Of a stretch of DNA of 64,000 bases, positions 11,430-23,222 are shown one piece after another; the first letter of the stretch is position 1; each line of letters starts with the position of its first letter. The notes under the pieces are model-generated. The model did no database searches, was not told the DNA's origin, and saw nothing but the letters and a program-made list of their open reading frames with translations. The position numbers were made by a program, and so were the translations under genes. Source of the DNA: Nothopassalora personata (Eukaryota > Ascomycota > Dothideomycetes > Mycosphaerellales > Mycosphaerellaceae). Location of the stretch: assembly GCA_033816765.1 (NCBI GenBank), contig CM066298.1:558001-622000 (forward strand), written 5' to 3'.

Positions 11430-12637
11430 GCTGTCGATGTATGGTGATGTCTGTAGTACGAATGAAAAGCGACAAGCTTCCCAAGCCCTTCTCTTGTATG
11501 TACAACCCGACCAGTGACGTCTCTACAGACTTTCCAGTGATCCAAACAGTAAAACTTCTCGAATGTATTGTTAGAAAGAGCGGTGCTCGGATGTGCCGAC
11601 ACTTGCTTGAAACGAGCGTAGTGTGTCGTAGCGCACCCGCACCGGCCGGCTTGGAAGAACACGAGAAGCGCCACGAGCGACAGCGAGCGTTTGCAGGGCA
11701 AATACGAAGTCGAATTTTCTACGAGCAACGAAGGTTGCATTTGTGTTTTTTGTTGCTTTGCTGTTCTGCAGGTAAGATCACACCGATGCCATAGCTGAAA
11801 GTGTCCAGGAATCGGAACAGCAGTCCACAACTTCGTTAGAGAAACTCTGTCCAGTCTGTCAGCCAAACCCTGCAATAATATCGCCACATCAGGCATAATC
11901 TGCGGCTCCTTCGGCCCTTCGGACAAAAGTCGCTTCGCTGTGCGCGGGCATGACAGCCTCAGTGATTGATGCAGACAGTGGGAGGTCGTGTTGACTTACT
12001 GTGACAGGTAATCTGTAGCACATGTCATCGTCGCCGGAATGGCTTCTCGTGGTCGCCTGTCTGGTCTTAAGTCCCACCGTTATGTGACAAAAAGCTTAAG
12101 CTGCAGTGAGACACTTGGCGACAGAGTCCATGGGTCGCGGCTCGTGGCAGAAGATACAGATCATTCAGGAACGATCCCACATCGTGAGTAAGCTGCTGAC
12201 CCGATGCGAACATGTCGCACGTGACGCGACTTTCCGGTGAAGACATGACCCTGCGGTGTATCCGTGGCGTTTGTGCAGGAAGCTGTGAATTCCATCCTTC
12301 GAACGTTGGTAGATGACTATGATCAGCATCCTTGGCTGGGAGACCAAATCGCGACGCAAAGCAAATATTGTTCACCAGGAGATGCCGTCGTGTCTCATGG
12401 AAGCTCGCTCCCTGGCTCTGCGCAATTGCAGCTTCGAGAGAGCTCCTGATTTCGTGGCAAGATTGGTGAGATCCGTTGCCGCCAGACCAGGAGTAGCCTT
12501 CGTGGCTGGAGACACACATTCCCAGGGATTTTGGCCATGAGTAATAAGGTCCAAAGCTTTTGACCTGTGCTTGATCTTCCCACATGAAAGTTCGCGGTAG
12601 AGTCTCTGCGTTTCAGAGCAGTCGTCCACTTCATTTC
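11430..12637. other. Intergenic spacer
   Basis: 1.2 kb between the GMC oxidoreductase start and the 3' end of the GPI2 gene. Overlapping short frames on the minus strand (11426-11926, 12067-12585) have no domain and contradict one another. It should contain the GMC gene promoter. No repeats noted. Confidence 0.5.
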
Positions 12638-14218
12638 TCAATCCCACCTCCTCGCAATAATCGGCCTAGCCGGATCCCAAGGCCCATGAATCTCATTTTT
12701 ATACCTCTGCAACCCAATCAACCACCAACTCGTGACCCCCATACTAAGACAACAAACCAAACTCCCCAGCACAACTCCCACAATCGCCATGCCCCACTTC
12801 CCACCACTGATCGTAACGCTCAACCCCCCAGAAGCTAAGACGACCAGAAGCACCGTTAACCACAAATGGCCCGTCCAGCTGTGATGTCTAAGATGTCTGC
12901 GGAACACCGGAAAGAGCCCGAAGACTTCGATACTGAAGAGCGTAAGGGAGAAGACGTGAGTAGTTGTCGGGAGGCGGGATGCAAGCACCGTGGAAGCCAT
13001 GAGTGCGGCGTTGGTGGAAAGCGATGCGGGGAATTTCGCGGCGGGGCCGGCGCCGTAGTCGAAGGTGAAGACGTTTATGCCCATGAGCCAGGAGGAGAGA
13101 GCCCATATTGAGTCCGAGGAGGTGGAGAGGGTGAGAGATTTGAGGATTGGGGAGAGACCGAGGAGGGAGCAGTAGATTAGGATCGCGGACTTGGCCGTTG
13201 TCAGGCGCTCCTGCATGCGCGGTGAGAATGGCGATGGAGAGCCGCCATAGGGCGTGATGAAAGCTGAACTCTTTGGGATCGTTTCCGCATTGCCATTGCC
13301 GTTCGCGTGAGAACCGAGTGGTGAACTCGCACCACTCTGTCCAAGTCCTTGTCCCACTCCCACCGTCGAGCTCGCACTAGGATCTCGTGAATGAGACCTC
13401 GTGCTCGCCAAACTCACATCTACCCCAGCAAACTCCCTCTCCTTCTCCTCATCTTCCACCCCATCCACACCATCACCCTCTTGCCCTCCCTCGCCCTCCC
13501 CCTCACCAACCTCCTGGCTCTGCCAATAATCCTTAAAAACCCACCCAAGCACCGTACACCCCGTAGCCCAACCGACCACAACCTGCGGCGCCAACCTCCC
13601 CACCAGTATCCCACTAAAACAACTCACAAATATTATGACGCTGCAAACATGCTGCACAATAATCGTACTATCCGCCACCAACGGCCAGAACTCGTACGGC
13701 CGCAGGCGCGGATTGCGCTGCAAGTGGTCCAGGAAAGTTTCCTCGTCGGTGTAATTATCTGGATATGATTGCTTCACCCAGAGGAGTTTTTTCCATTGGC
13801 CGGCGGGGACGTGGGGAACTCCGACATTGCGGCCTTGACGGCGACGGGAGCTGCTGCGGCCGCGGCGTTTGTCGCGGGTGGAGCGGAGGGACGGCGCGCT
13901 GTTGACATGGTGTGTGGGACCTCCGTACTGTGAGCCGAGTGCAGAACCGTTGTTGTACTGTGTGCCGTTCGCATACTGTCCTTCATTCCTATACTGCGGC
14001 CCTCCCTCTCTACCATTATACAGCCCGAAATTCTCCTTCGTCACGGTCCCACTCCTGCCCAAACTCCCACCCAGACTCGCCTTCCGCGGCGGCGAAGTAT
14101 ACGCATCCTCAGGACGAAGATGCTGCGCTGATCCGCGGCGGTCGAGGCGTCGCGCTTGTATGGAGCTGGTGCGGGAAGATTGGACCGTCGACGACACTAT
14201 TGACTGGTGTGGAGGCAT
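12638..14218 (-). CDS. GPI2: GPI-GlcNAc transferase subunit GPI2 (PIG-C)
   Basis: Subunit of the ER membrane complex that adds N-acetylglucosamine to phosphatidylinositol, the first step of GPI-anchor synthesis. Single exon, 526 residues. The family core is clear: WKKLLWVKQSYPDNYTD followed by FLDHLQRNPRLRPYEFWPLVADS, then several hydrophobic helices, and the C-terminal signature NEIHGPWDPARP. Length is well above the usual 270-400 residues because of two additions: a basic, Ser/Arg/Tyr-rich N-terminal tail of about 140 residues, and an insertion of about 110 residues (acidic then Ser/Gly-rich, roughly 225-340) between the second and third membrane segments. Both insertions are low-complexity and open in frame with no good intron signals, so they seem to be part of the protein. 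The neighbouring PMT1 gene acts in another ER glycosylation route, but no operon-like link is implied. Confidence 0.9.
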   Translation of the reverse strand: MPPHQSIVSSTVQSSRTSSIQARRLDRRGSAQHLRPEDAYTSPPRKASLGGSLGRSGTVTKENFGLYNGREGGPQYRNEGQYANGTQYNNGSALGSQYGGPTHHVNSAPSLRSTRDKRRGRSSSRRRQGRNVGVPHVPAGQWKKLLWVKQSYPDNYTDEETFLDHLQRNPRLRPYEFWPLVADSTIIVQHVCSVIIFVSCFSGILVGRLAPQVVVGWATGCTVLGWVFKDYWQSQEVGEGEGEGGQEGDGVDGVEDEEKEREFAGVDVSLASTRSHSRDPSASSTVGVGQGLGQSGASSPLGSHANGNGNAETIPKSSAFITPYGGSPSPFSPRMQERLTTAKSAILIYCSLLGLSPILKSLTLSTSSDSIWALSSWLMGINVFTFDYGAGPAAKFPASLSTNAALMASTVLASRLPTTTHVFSLTLFSIEVFGLFPVFRRHLRHHSWTGHLWLTVLLVVLASGGLSVTISGGKWGMAIVGVVLGSLVCCLSMGVTSWWLIGLQRYKNEIHGPWDPARPIIARRWD

Positions 14219-14960
14219 CGAGGCGTCAGATGCCCGTGCCTTGTATTAGCAGGTTCATGGCATGTCGGTACAAGGCCGTGAAGATGGAGAGCTTGCGAAA
14301 GAGAGTAAAGTGTGGACCCTCGGAGATCTTGGGGAAGCTCGCGTAAACTTGCCGTGCCGTGACATAGGGCTGATGTGCTATGCTAAATAAACATATAGGA
14401 TCACGGCGACGATAGCTGTGATGCATCACCGTAGCTCTCAGTGCTTATCACCTGTGTGCTTGGATAGCTTCACCATTTCATGCTCACCGCACGTCGAAAG
14501 AGGATCCACATAATACATGAGCCGTCCCCGTCGAACTTCTTTCTCTCGATGCATACATACCCCGTCACAACGCCGCCGACGGCGACGACGACGACGATGT
14601 GTATATCGTACTTGAGCTTTTGAAAAGCTTCCATGTAGCATGTCTATCATGATCCAGGAATGATCTGAACTTTTCAAGAGCAATGAGGCTTGCGCGTAAT
14701 CCCAACCTAGCCGAATCAATCACTGGCGCAGAACGACGCGACGCCTTCGAAGAACTGCTGTGAGACCTCGTGAGCTCGGCATCAAGACATCTCTCTCCTG
14801 AACCTCAATTTGACCTAACGCGCCAGCGGACTCACTTAACAACACATAACCGATCATAGTAGTAACATGCCAAAGAAACTTTCATAACATAACCTACAAG
14901 GCCACTCCCATTTCAGCGGTCACTATATCTGTTTCTCTGGTATTTCGCATTCCCATCATC
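14219..14960. other. Intergenic spacer with GAC-triplet repeat
   Basis: 740 bp between the GPI2 start and the PMT1 stop. A short imperfect CGA/GAC triplet repeat lies at about 14570-14600. No gene seen; frames here are short and without domains. The left end should hold the GPI2 promoter. Confidence 0.5.
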
Positions 14961-17900
14961 TCAAAGCTCCCCCTTCGACCTCTTCGTCTTCACCTCCGCA
15001 GCCGACTCGGCCTCCGCCGTCGCCTGAGCCTCGGCAATAATCCTCTCCTTCGCCAGATCCGCGGCGGCTACATTTCCGGCGGGAGCAGTATTCGGCTCAC
15101 CCTCGTATGCATCACCGGCAATGGTCTGAGGGTCCACACCATCTGGCTTAGCAGGAGGCGCGCCGTCATGTCCCTCTACAATACCATCGTGGACTTCGTT
15201 ACCAGCCTCATCGATGAGTCTTGTGCGGGTCTCGTAGCGTGTGGAAAAGGAGACTTTACCCTCGAGGGCCTTGACCTGCTCCTCGTCCAGGAGGTTTCCA
15301 TCTTCGTCGCGGTACTCGACCTTCTCCTCTGTGATTGCGCCGTCGATGGGGATCTGGCCTGCTGCTTGTGGTGTAACAAAGACGTCTTTTTGTGGGTCGT
15401 CTGCAACAGGTGGTGCAGGTCCATGGGCTGCCTGCGTTGTCGGTGCGGCTCCGGCCGCGCTGGGGACAGCAAGCGAATAGTCGGCGTACTATTTCAGGTC
15501 AGCAAGAGCTGCCTGTGCCCATGCCGGGCGCTTGGAGGTGACATTGGGCTGACTTACCGAGTCGTAGAAAGTGTTGCAGTCCCAGTCCCACGTGTCCATC
15601 AGCTTGACGCGGTTGCACTCAGACTTTGTCCACTTGTTGCCGTAGGCGAGCGGTGCGTAGAGCGTGAAGACGGCAATCGACAAAGCCAAGAAGACCGTAG
15701 CAGCAGAGATGCCCACGTATGGCTTGTTGCGGAAGGTGAACGAGCCGAAGCTCACGCGGCTAAAGCCAAAGTCCATAATCTGGCAGAGCGCGATAATAGC
15801 AAAGTACAGTGCTGGGAAATAGTGGTGCAAGAAGAGCTGACGCTGCATGAGGAAGAATGGGAAGTAGTGAAAGAACCAGCCGAGGGCGGAAGTGCCGGTC
15901 TCGTAGGCGAAGCGACGGACGGTGGTGTACTTGTGATCGTCGAAGCTGCGTTGCCATCGGACGATGACGAGAGCAATGAACCCTGCGTAGACGGCGATTG
16001 CCGCCGTGCTGGCCCACCAGATCAACGGGTTGCCAATGAGGTAGATCTGGCGATGGTCTTTGCCCCAGAAGTTGATACCACGGGAGAGGATCGGCCATGA
16101 TGGTGGACGAGAGTCCCAAGCGTGAGACTCGACGAGGCCAGCATTTGTCGTCCACATGACCCTTTGAAGCTCCCAGAACTTGCCAAAGAAGCCAGGGTTG
16201 CGGTAGTTGATCCTTTCGGCGTCTTTCTTCAGTCCTGGGTGAAGGTTGCTCTCGATGTACCAAATGCTGTTTGGGAGGGTGCCGCCTTTAGCGCACGTCA
16301 CCTCCTGCTGCTCGAAACCCCAATCAGGGAGCTTCACCTTGTGGGAGAAGAGGACACAGCCAGTCAGGACATGGACGAGCTTGAACTTGGACTGTATGGT
16401 GCGAAGACGCTCCTTGGCTGCCTTGCCATCAGACATGGACTTGACGATCTCGACACGGAACAGATCGTTCGCATCACCCTCGAAACCTTCGTAGCCATAA
16501 GCGGAAACCTCATTCTGCCAGTCGGCCTCGGTGATAGGTGGTCGAACATCGTGAGAGTGAAGGCGGCGGTCGGTCTTGCTGTGGTAAAGACGGATGACGT
16601 CGCCGTCCTTGACATACTCTGGCTCGAAATTGTCCCACGCAAGAGGTCCAGCCACGCTCGTGTTGCCAGTCGGATCGGTCACCCAGTCGATTGGCTGCGT
16701 CTGGTTCTCGACCAAGAAAATGTTGTTCAGGTCCTTGTGCGGGTAGAGTGTAATCTGCTGCTGCTTGCTACCTCCTGGGTACATGTGCGAGTGCGAATGA
16801 AGGTAACCCCCTTGAGTGTTGTGGTGTCGCAGGGTGATGCGAGAGCCGAAAGCGACATCGGCCGGCACATCGGCCATTCCCTTGGAATTGAGCGTAGACT
16901 GGAACTCGCTGCTCATGAAGCCGTCTCCGTCACCCGGGTTGACGAGGCAGAGGAAGTGGATGGCGAACATGCCCATGTAGAATGCGATCGGGATGATGAT
17001 CAAGCAGAAGATGCGCGCGAAGAGGTGCTTGAACCAAACGCGCTTGGTGACGTTCCTGGTATCGCCCAGGAGAACCCAGAGCTGGACGATGGTCAAGGAG
17101 CCAACCCATGCGATGGTGAAGAGACCAACCCACTTGACGCTGACGGTCGCGCCGAGGGTCACACCCGTCGCGGCCAGCCAGAACCACCAGCTGGGTGAGA
17201 AGGCATTGCGTGGTCCCAGCTCATGCTGGTTCGTGAAGGAGAACCAGGAAAGTGCGGTGAGTGCGGTGAAGATGACCAGTGGAGAGTCTAGCAGAATCAA
17301 TCGCGACTGTGTGACGAAGCCATTCTCGAACGTCAGAAGTGCAGCACCCAGTGCCGCAAATGTAGTCTTGCACCCCGAAGCTTTTAGCGTGAGAAACATG
17401 ACCGGCACGGCGAGGACTCCAAGAAGCGCGGGCAGCAGTCGCATGGCAACATACGGCACGCCAGGCTCGAGGTAGTCCTTGCCAATGTCCTTGAAGTCGA
17501 ACTCTCCATCGAAGCCGGCCAACCATCCCGCAAGCGTGATCAGCAGCTTCGCGAGGGGAGGATGCACGTCCATGAAGAACTTGCCCTTGATGTACTTGCT
17601 CGCGAAGCCACCGAAATGGACCTCATCGAAGACGACACTGCTGGGCTGGTATATGCGGAACAGTCGTACGAACAGCGCGACGAGGGTGACGACGCCCAGC
17701 CATTCCCAGTCGGTGCTCTTGAGGTGGAGGATGTTGTTGTCGGTGACACCGGGCGAGGTGTAATCGTAGCTGGGGTGCGGCGGCTTGTCCGGGGATGTCT
17801 GCACCATTTCGGGCTGGGTGATCTTGCCATTAGCGTCGTGGTGGTCGTGCTGCCTGCGTTTCTGTTGCGAGTTGGCGCGCTGTTGCTGCGCGGGTCGTGT

Positions 17901-17984
17901 CGTCATGGTGGGCGGTGGTCCCTCTGCAGGGAGCGTATTATGTTTTGTGCTGGCGAAGGTTTCGATGTTGGCCAGGCTGCCCAT
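14961..17984 (-). CDS. PMT1: Protein O-mannosyltransferase, PMT1 subfamily
   Basis: ER membrane enzyme that transfers mannose from dolichyl-phosphate-mannose to Ser/Thr of secretory proteins; in yeast Pmt1 works as a heterodimer with Pmt2. Exons on the minus strand: 17984-15558 and 15488-14961, 984 residues. Intron 15489-15557 (donor gtaagt, acceptor aatag) is inferred because it joins the catalytic body to a charged C-terminal tail (motif DEDGNLLDEEQVKALEGK) that matches the tail characteristic of Pmt1; without splicing the frame ends 23 codons later. The first lumenal loop has the catalytic DEVHFGG motif, followed by MDVHPPLAK; three MIR repeats occupy about 330-530 (GGYLHSHSHMYPGG, RLHSHDVRPP, LFSHKVKLP); hydrophobic helices follow. 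A start at the downstream Met (MTTRPAQQ) is an alternative. It shares a 519-bp divergent promoter region with SF3A1. Confidence 0.93.
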
Positions 17985-18503
17985 GCGCGCAGATCGATCT
18001 TCTATCGCATGTGAAGTTTCCGGGGGATCTATCCCACACAGCTAAAACTCGGTCTGGCTGTGCGTCTAGAACCAGCGTGGTAGTGGAGGTGGGATGTGAA
18101 GATGCGGCTGAGGGAGAGACAAGAAAGGAAGATGGGAGGTGGAAGATGGAAGACGGTAGATGGTGTGACTGCACTGCTTCTCGCCGTGCAACGCGTCGTT
18201 TTCTTCAGCAGCATCCAGTGATACGTGGTGACTTCTCGGAAGGGGTACGGGCACACGCGCGACAGGGTCTCATCTTGCTGGAGCCGCGCTAGAACTAGGA
18301 ATGCTGCCAAGTCCGAAAGCTTCGTCTCCTGCATCACGAGAAGGCTCTGCACCAACACGAACTGCAGTACAGTATCGCACGCCACGCCGAACAACCACCG
18401 TCGCCGATATTCTCGCGAGTCGGATCGTACATAATAATCACACGCCGACTTGATATTGTACAGGGCAGAACACACGCCAGGTAGGACATCATCATCACTC
18501 ATC
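17985..18503. promoter_or_regulatory. Shared divergent promoter region PMT1/SF3A1
   Basis: 519 bp separate the start codons of two oppositely directed housekeeping genes. It holds a purine-rich stretch on the plus strand at about 18120-18165 (repeated GGAAGATGGAAG-like units), that is, CT-rich on the strand of PMT1 where fungal leaders are often pyrimidine-rich. No TATA box stands out on either side, as is common for such promoters. Confidence 0.5.
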
Positions 18504-20078
18504 ATGGCCGCCGCGGATGGCGAGGTTGCCAACGACGACACAGCAGCCCAGGATGACTTCACCCAAAAAGTCCCCGCGGGCACCATCCTGCCGCCCAAGG
18601 CCATGCGGGACATGATCGAAAAGGTGGCCGCGTACATCGCACGGAATGGTAAATCCTTCGAGGACAAGGTGAGGGCGGGAGGGTCTGCCAAGACTGCATA
18701 TCTCGAGCCGGACGATGCCTACCACGCCTACTACCGATGGCGCGTCGATGAGATCAAGGCCGGTCGCGGCCTGGATGCGAGCGCGCAGAATATCGCGCGC
18801 AAGACAGATCCGAACTTCGCGGGCAAAGAAACACTGAAGCCACCACCGGAATGGCAGTTCAGCGCTCGCATGCCCAACATCAGTGCGCAAGACATGGAGA
18901 TTGTGAAGCTCACTGCGCTGTATGCGGCCAAGAACGGCAGGAGCTGGGTCACGGGGCTGGCACAGCGCGAGGGACACAACTACCAGTTCGATTTTCTGCG
19001 GCCGCAGCACTCGCTGAACAACTTTTTCATGCGAATGGTCGATCAGTACAAGGATCTGCTGGAAGGGGAGACTGCAGACAATGGTGCGCCCCAGAAGAAG
19101 CGCATCGCGCAATTGCAAGAGCATGTCAAGAACCGCTTCCATGTGTTGGAGAGTGCCAAGAAACGCGCCCACTACCAGCAACATCTGGAGAAGCAGAAGG
19201 TGGAGAAGGAAGAGAAGGCCGAGAAGGAGAGGATCGCGTTCGCACAGATCGACTGGCACGACTTCAGCGTGGTGCAGACTGTCACCTTCGATGCTGCAGA
19301 CGAGCAGGTCGATCTGCCACCGCCAAAGACACTCAACGATATGCTGTCGCTGAGTCTGGAAGAGAAGGCCAATATGCGCATTGATCCGAACAGAAGACTC
19401 GAGGAGTCGGTGCCTGGCTTCGAGGACTACACCGACTTTTACGGCCAGCAACAACAATTCCCGGCAGCGCAAGTGCCGCAAGGATACACGCCACAACCGC
19501 CAGCATCCGCGTCGCCATCGCAAGGCGCACCTTACGCGCCGCCGCCATCAGAAGTATCGACTGTGCAGGCAGAACGCGAGCGGATACGTGCAGCAGCTGC
19601 AGCCAACAAGCAACAAGCTCGCGTCCGCACCGACTACGTCCCACAAGCCCAACTCCGCAACCAGATGCAAAACACGTCGATATGTCCGATTTGCAAGCAG
19701 CCCATACCGAACAACGAGATGGAGCAGCACATGAAGATCGAGGCGCTGTCTCCAGAATGGCGAGAACAGATGGCCAAGAACCAGCACCGAAGCTCGACCA
19801 CCAACCTCAACACCGCCGATGTCGCCAACAACCTCAAGCGCCTGGCATCGCAACGAGCAGATGTGTTCGATCAGGTCACCGGTCAAGCGCTGAGCCCGGA
19901 GGAGCAAGAGCGAAGAAAGCGCGCCGAGCTGGGTGCGTATGACGGTATCAGCCAGGCACCAAACCCAGCAGCATTGGGCGCCATGGGCCAGCCGCCTCCA
20001 GGCGCTTTCCCACCCGGTGCCCAGCCAACTGATGTGCAGGAGCAGATCAGACAACTTCATGAGAGGTACAAGAGGTGA
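18504..20078 (+). CDS. PRP21: Splicing factor 3a subunit 1 (SF3A1/Prp21)
   Basis: Component of the U2 snRNP SF3a complex, which helps U2 bind the intron branch site. Single exon; the start at 18504 (MAAADGEV) is preferred over an in-frame Met 18 codons upstream because the latter adds no conserved sequence. Two SURP (SWAP) modules are visible: residues about 35-80 (VAAYIARNGKSFEDKV) and about 130-175 (IVKLTALYAAKNGRSW, then FLRPQHSLNNFF). A coiled, Lys/Glu-rich segment follows at about 215-250, then a Pro/Gln-rich stretch and a short CPIC...EQHMKIE motif near 393-415 that matches the conserved Prp21 C-terminal block (often EHMRI). The ubiquitin-like domain present in animal and plant SF3A1 is absent, as is usual in fungi. 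A 342-codon antisense frame here is a shadow. Confidence 0.94.
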   Translation: MAAADGEVANDDTAAQDDFTQKVPAGTILPPKAMRDMIEKVAAYIARNGKSFEDKVRAGGSAKTAYLEPDDAYHAYYRWRVDEIKAGRGLDASAQNIARKTDPNFAGKETLKPPPEWQFSARMPNISAQDMEIVKLTALYAAKNGRSWVTGLAQREGHNYQFDFLRPQHSLNNFFMRMVDQYKDLLEGETADNGAPQKKRIAQLQEHVKNRFHVLESAKKRAHYQQHLEKQKVEKEEKAEKERIAFAQIDWHDFSVVQTVTFDAADEQVDLPPPKTLNDMLSLSLEEKANMRIDPNRRLEESVPGFEDYTDFYGQQQQFPAAQVPQGYTPQPPASASPSQGAPYAPPPSEVSTVQAERERIRAAAAANKQQARVRTDYVPQAQLRNQMQNTSICPICKQPIPNNEMEQHMKIEALSPEWREQMAKNQHRSSTTNLNTADVANNLKRLASQRADVFDQVTGQALSPEEQERRKRAELGAYDGISQAPNPAALGAMGQPPPGAFPPGAQPTDVQEQIRQLHERYKR

Positions 20079-21015
20079 GGACCGGGACGCTCGACGGAAT
20101 GAACAACTCTTTGGATGCTCCTAGCCGTGCGCTTGGCCTATTCCACATTTTTCGGGTAAAGTGGAAGCTGCTACCTACCTGGTCCTCTCGCCGTGACGAA
20201 TATCACGCCTAGCCGGTCAGCTCCCTACCTCGCTAGAGCTATACGTGATCACTTTACACACGAGCTCTGCACATCGACCGCCGCGATCTTCACCGCCCAA
20301 AGCTGCGCCGAGTATCCCGCCAGCACTCAGACAGACCCAGTCTCCATACGACCGCTGAAATATGCATATAGGTATTCCTCACCCCTCTCAACCTCACTAG
20401 CTCTCTGTCACTAAACCCTCTCTAGTATCTGTACAGCACCGGCCCTCGCGCCGCACGCACGCACGCACGACCATTTCCCTCCTCTCCATTTCATTCCTCT
20501 CCCCACCACCTCACGTCTACGCTACTGCACATGTACCCTCCTCAGTATACGTCGTCTTCCGCACCGCACCCCTCGTGGGTCGGTGCTTAGTGGGAGACTC
20601 GTTTGTCAATGGAGGTAAATCGAACGTCAGTAATCCTGACGGACCGTTCGCATCTCTTCGATACTATTTTTGACCAAATGTTTCGGGTATTCCTTCAAGC
20701 TCCGAAAGATTTTTTTTTGTTCACGAGTTGGTGAAGGGGTGCTGGCTTGTTGGGCGGATACAGATTTTGAAGTTTCCCTTACTTCGCCCTGGTGGCGAGG
20801 AGATGGGCGCTTTGCTATTGCTCTCTCCTCGCGAGTTTGGCGAGGTACGCGAGCTCTACGCCGTCGACGAGAGATGAGAACATTCTTTCTTCACGGGATC
20901 ATGCCTCTATGTATAATGACCCGGTTTCTCTATGAATGCTAGTCCGTAGGGACTACTTTTTACATCACAGTTCCCTTCTCACACACACACACGCCTGCAT
21001 ATGCAAGTGATTATC
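20079..21015. other. Convergent intergenic region with simple repeats
   Basis: 937 bp between the stop of SF3A1 and the stop of the minus-strand gene at 21016. It contains a (CGCA)n tetranucleotide repeat near 20452-20470, a T-rich tract near 20710 and a (CA)n repeat near 20980-20993. It presumably carries both terminators; no gene seen. Confidence 0.55.
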
Positions 21016-23222
21016 TCAAGCATCAAACGTTGTTTCCTCATCGCTGCCAGCGTCCTCGCCGTCATCATTAATTGCTCCTCCACCTTGTCCGAGACTACTC
21101 CGCAGAAGACGATTCTGCCCAGCTCCAAGCATCCGCACCCGGACCTTGGCCGCATCAAGCTCATCCGTCAAAATCTTGATAGGGTCATCAACTCCAATCA
21201 TCGTCGCCTGCTTCATCATCGTTGCAATCAGGTCCGGATACCGTCTCGTAGTGGCGTGCCAGCGCTTGGCGCCCTTAGCGGTTGCCCAGCGTACGCCATC
21301 GAGGAACCCGACCCTCGCCTCCTGACTCTGCAGATTGAGCTGGCCGCCTGTGCTCTGGCAGAGGCTGTTCTCGAACACGGTGGCGAAGGTAGCCCATTCT
21401 GAAGGTCGGAGATTGATCGCCCAGTATTGGATGATGTCGGTCACGAGATGTGAGATCTGGGCCATATCCGTGGGGTCGAGGCCGAGGTATGCGGCTAGTC
21501 TTGCCATGCAGGCGATGATGTCGGGGGATAAATGGATGCTACGTTCTCGGAGCGTGGGGAGGATCACTTTGTCGTAGCTTCCTCGCTGCTGCAGGAGTTC
21601 GAATGCGAGCGCTTGCCCGATCATCGCATCTGCTTCGGCGAAGTTGATGAGGTCGGCGATCTTGACGGTTTTGATAATGGCGTCGCCGGGGATTTCTGTA
21701 GGCATGTAAGAACACAGGATGTTGGGTAGATGGACTTATGGACTTGCGTACCTTTCCAAACCAGATATTCGTAGGTACCGGGATAGTTCCAAGCTCCGTT
21801 GACCCACGCTTTCTTAGTCTTGAGCGCTCTATGGTAGGGCAGGACATGAAAGACAGCGGCCTTGTCAAGACGACTTGTGTCTATGACAGTGAGCCTGCCG
21901 TTGTTGACACCTTCTTTTACATCCTTGAGCGCTAGTCGGAGAGCCCACCAGAAAGCTACAGTGACTGAGATGTAAGGTGTGGCGATTTTGTTCTCTGTAT
22001 CTCTTGGTCAATCCTTTGCACCGAGCCATTGTGATGATAGTCACTTACTATTCACGTGGTTGATGATGTCCGTCCAAAAGACTTGCCTCGCCGTGGGTGG
22101 AGCTCTGTCATCATCTACGGGCACTGCGAGCTCGAACGTCCGCGCTTTGAATCCTGTCTCGCTGTCGCGCAGTTGATCGGGCTCAGCACGCCAGTATCTG
22201 TGCTCTCTTAGCGGCGATCAATTTAGGGACGAGGTGACTTACCTGAAGCACAGGCCCGGCATTGGAGGGTGAGCCAATTCCTCGGGTACGGATGCTAAGG
22301 GTTGGCGTAACAGCTCATGCTCTTCTGCCGTCAAGAGTAAGGCGCTGTGTCCTCTGATGTCGTCGTCAGGTCTTGGAAATGGCGTCTTGGGAAGAACCTT
22401 CCGTGGTGATCTACATGGTGTTCCAGGGATGATCAAAGCTTGCGATTTTCTGCTCGAGCTTGCCACAGGAGTATACGCCAACTCCGAGTCGAGCTCACTC
22501 TTTCGCAGTCTGCGTGGTTGAGACACCACCACACGTTGTCGTTTAGGGCGCGGGACATGATCATCTGCTTCATCTTCAGGCACTTGGATAGTCCTTGTGG
22601 CGCGTCCTGTCCATGATCGCTTTGGCCGATGACTTCGCGCGACGTGAGCGTCTGCGTCATCCTCGGATACTTCGTTGCCATTCGCGGCGAGGGCTGCCAG
22701 TGATCGCTTGGGCTGAGCTGTTCTTTCGTTGCCTCTTTGTGGTGTTGAAGGCGGGCTCCAGTAGGCAATTGGCGTTTGTTCGCTCAGTGGCACCTGCCTT
22801 CTCGGAGGAGGTGTCGTAATGTGTCTGCTGCGGGAGTTGTGACCCGTGGATACGGCGGTGCTGTCGCCGTCATCGTTCGATACTGGCAATAACGCCAGCG
22901 TTGCCTCAATCGTAGCACTCAAAGATCGTAACTTGACCACATACTCTGGTGTCTTTGGCAAAGTGGCAATCTCTATCCAGTCTTTATTTTTTCTTTTCTC
23001 AGCGTCGCTGCATTGGCATCTCAGAGTCGTCCACGACACTGCTTCCGTGTACCCACAACTCTTGATGTAATCATCGTAGATCCTGTTGAACAATGCAGCT
23101 CGTATGGCCCATGTGAGATCGTCGTTCTCTTTGAGAAGGTCCAGGGTGAGTCTCATGTCGCGAGTCCAAATGAGCTTCTTAGCCAGGCGCTTGCCACAGC
23201 CGCTGAGCTTATTGCTCGTCAT
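21016..23222 (-). CDS. Uncharacterised fungal protein with a DUF7587-like domain
   Basis: Four exons on the minus strand: 23222-22243, 22197-22049, 21994-21752, 21695-21016, giving 683 residues; introns are 45-56 nt with GT/AG ends and the joins keep frame. The first 325 residues hold a helical block with a Cys-rich segment (LRCQCSDAEKRK) and then a long basic, Pro/Ser-rich disordered stretch. The joined exons 1-3 read PGLCFRYW, then ETGFKART, then TPYISVTVAFWWALRLA, then RLTVIDTSRLD. This order (FR, G-F-A, P-ISVT, an A-rich helix, I/VID) is that of a fungal family I know as DUF7587; I recall no established function. A helical C-terminal domain of about 200 residues ends in an acidic tail. 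The pattern loosely recalls the R...S/T...E order of ADP-ribosyltransferases, which is speculation. The start codon at 23222 is the first Met of the frame. Confidence 0.72.

Noticed and set aside
15168..17198. Long plus-strand frames of 310 and 358 codons (15168-16100, 16122-17198)
   Set aside because: They are exactly antisense to the conserved PMT1 exons and arise from codon bias on the other strand; no domain.
18495..19523. 342-codon minus-strand frame
   Set aside because: Antisense to SF3A1, whose SURP domains are clear; no domain in the antisense translation.
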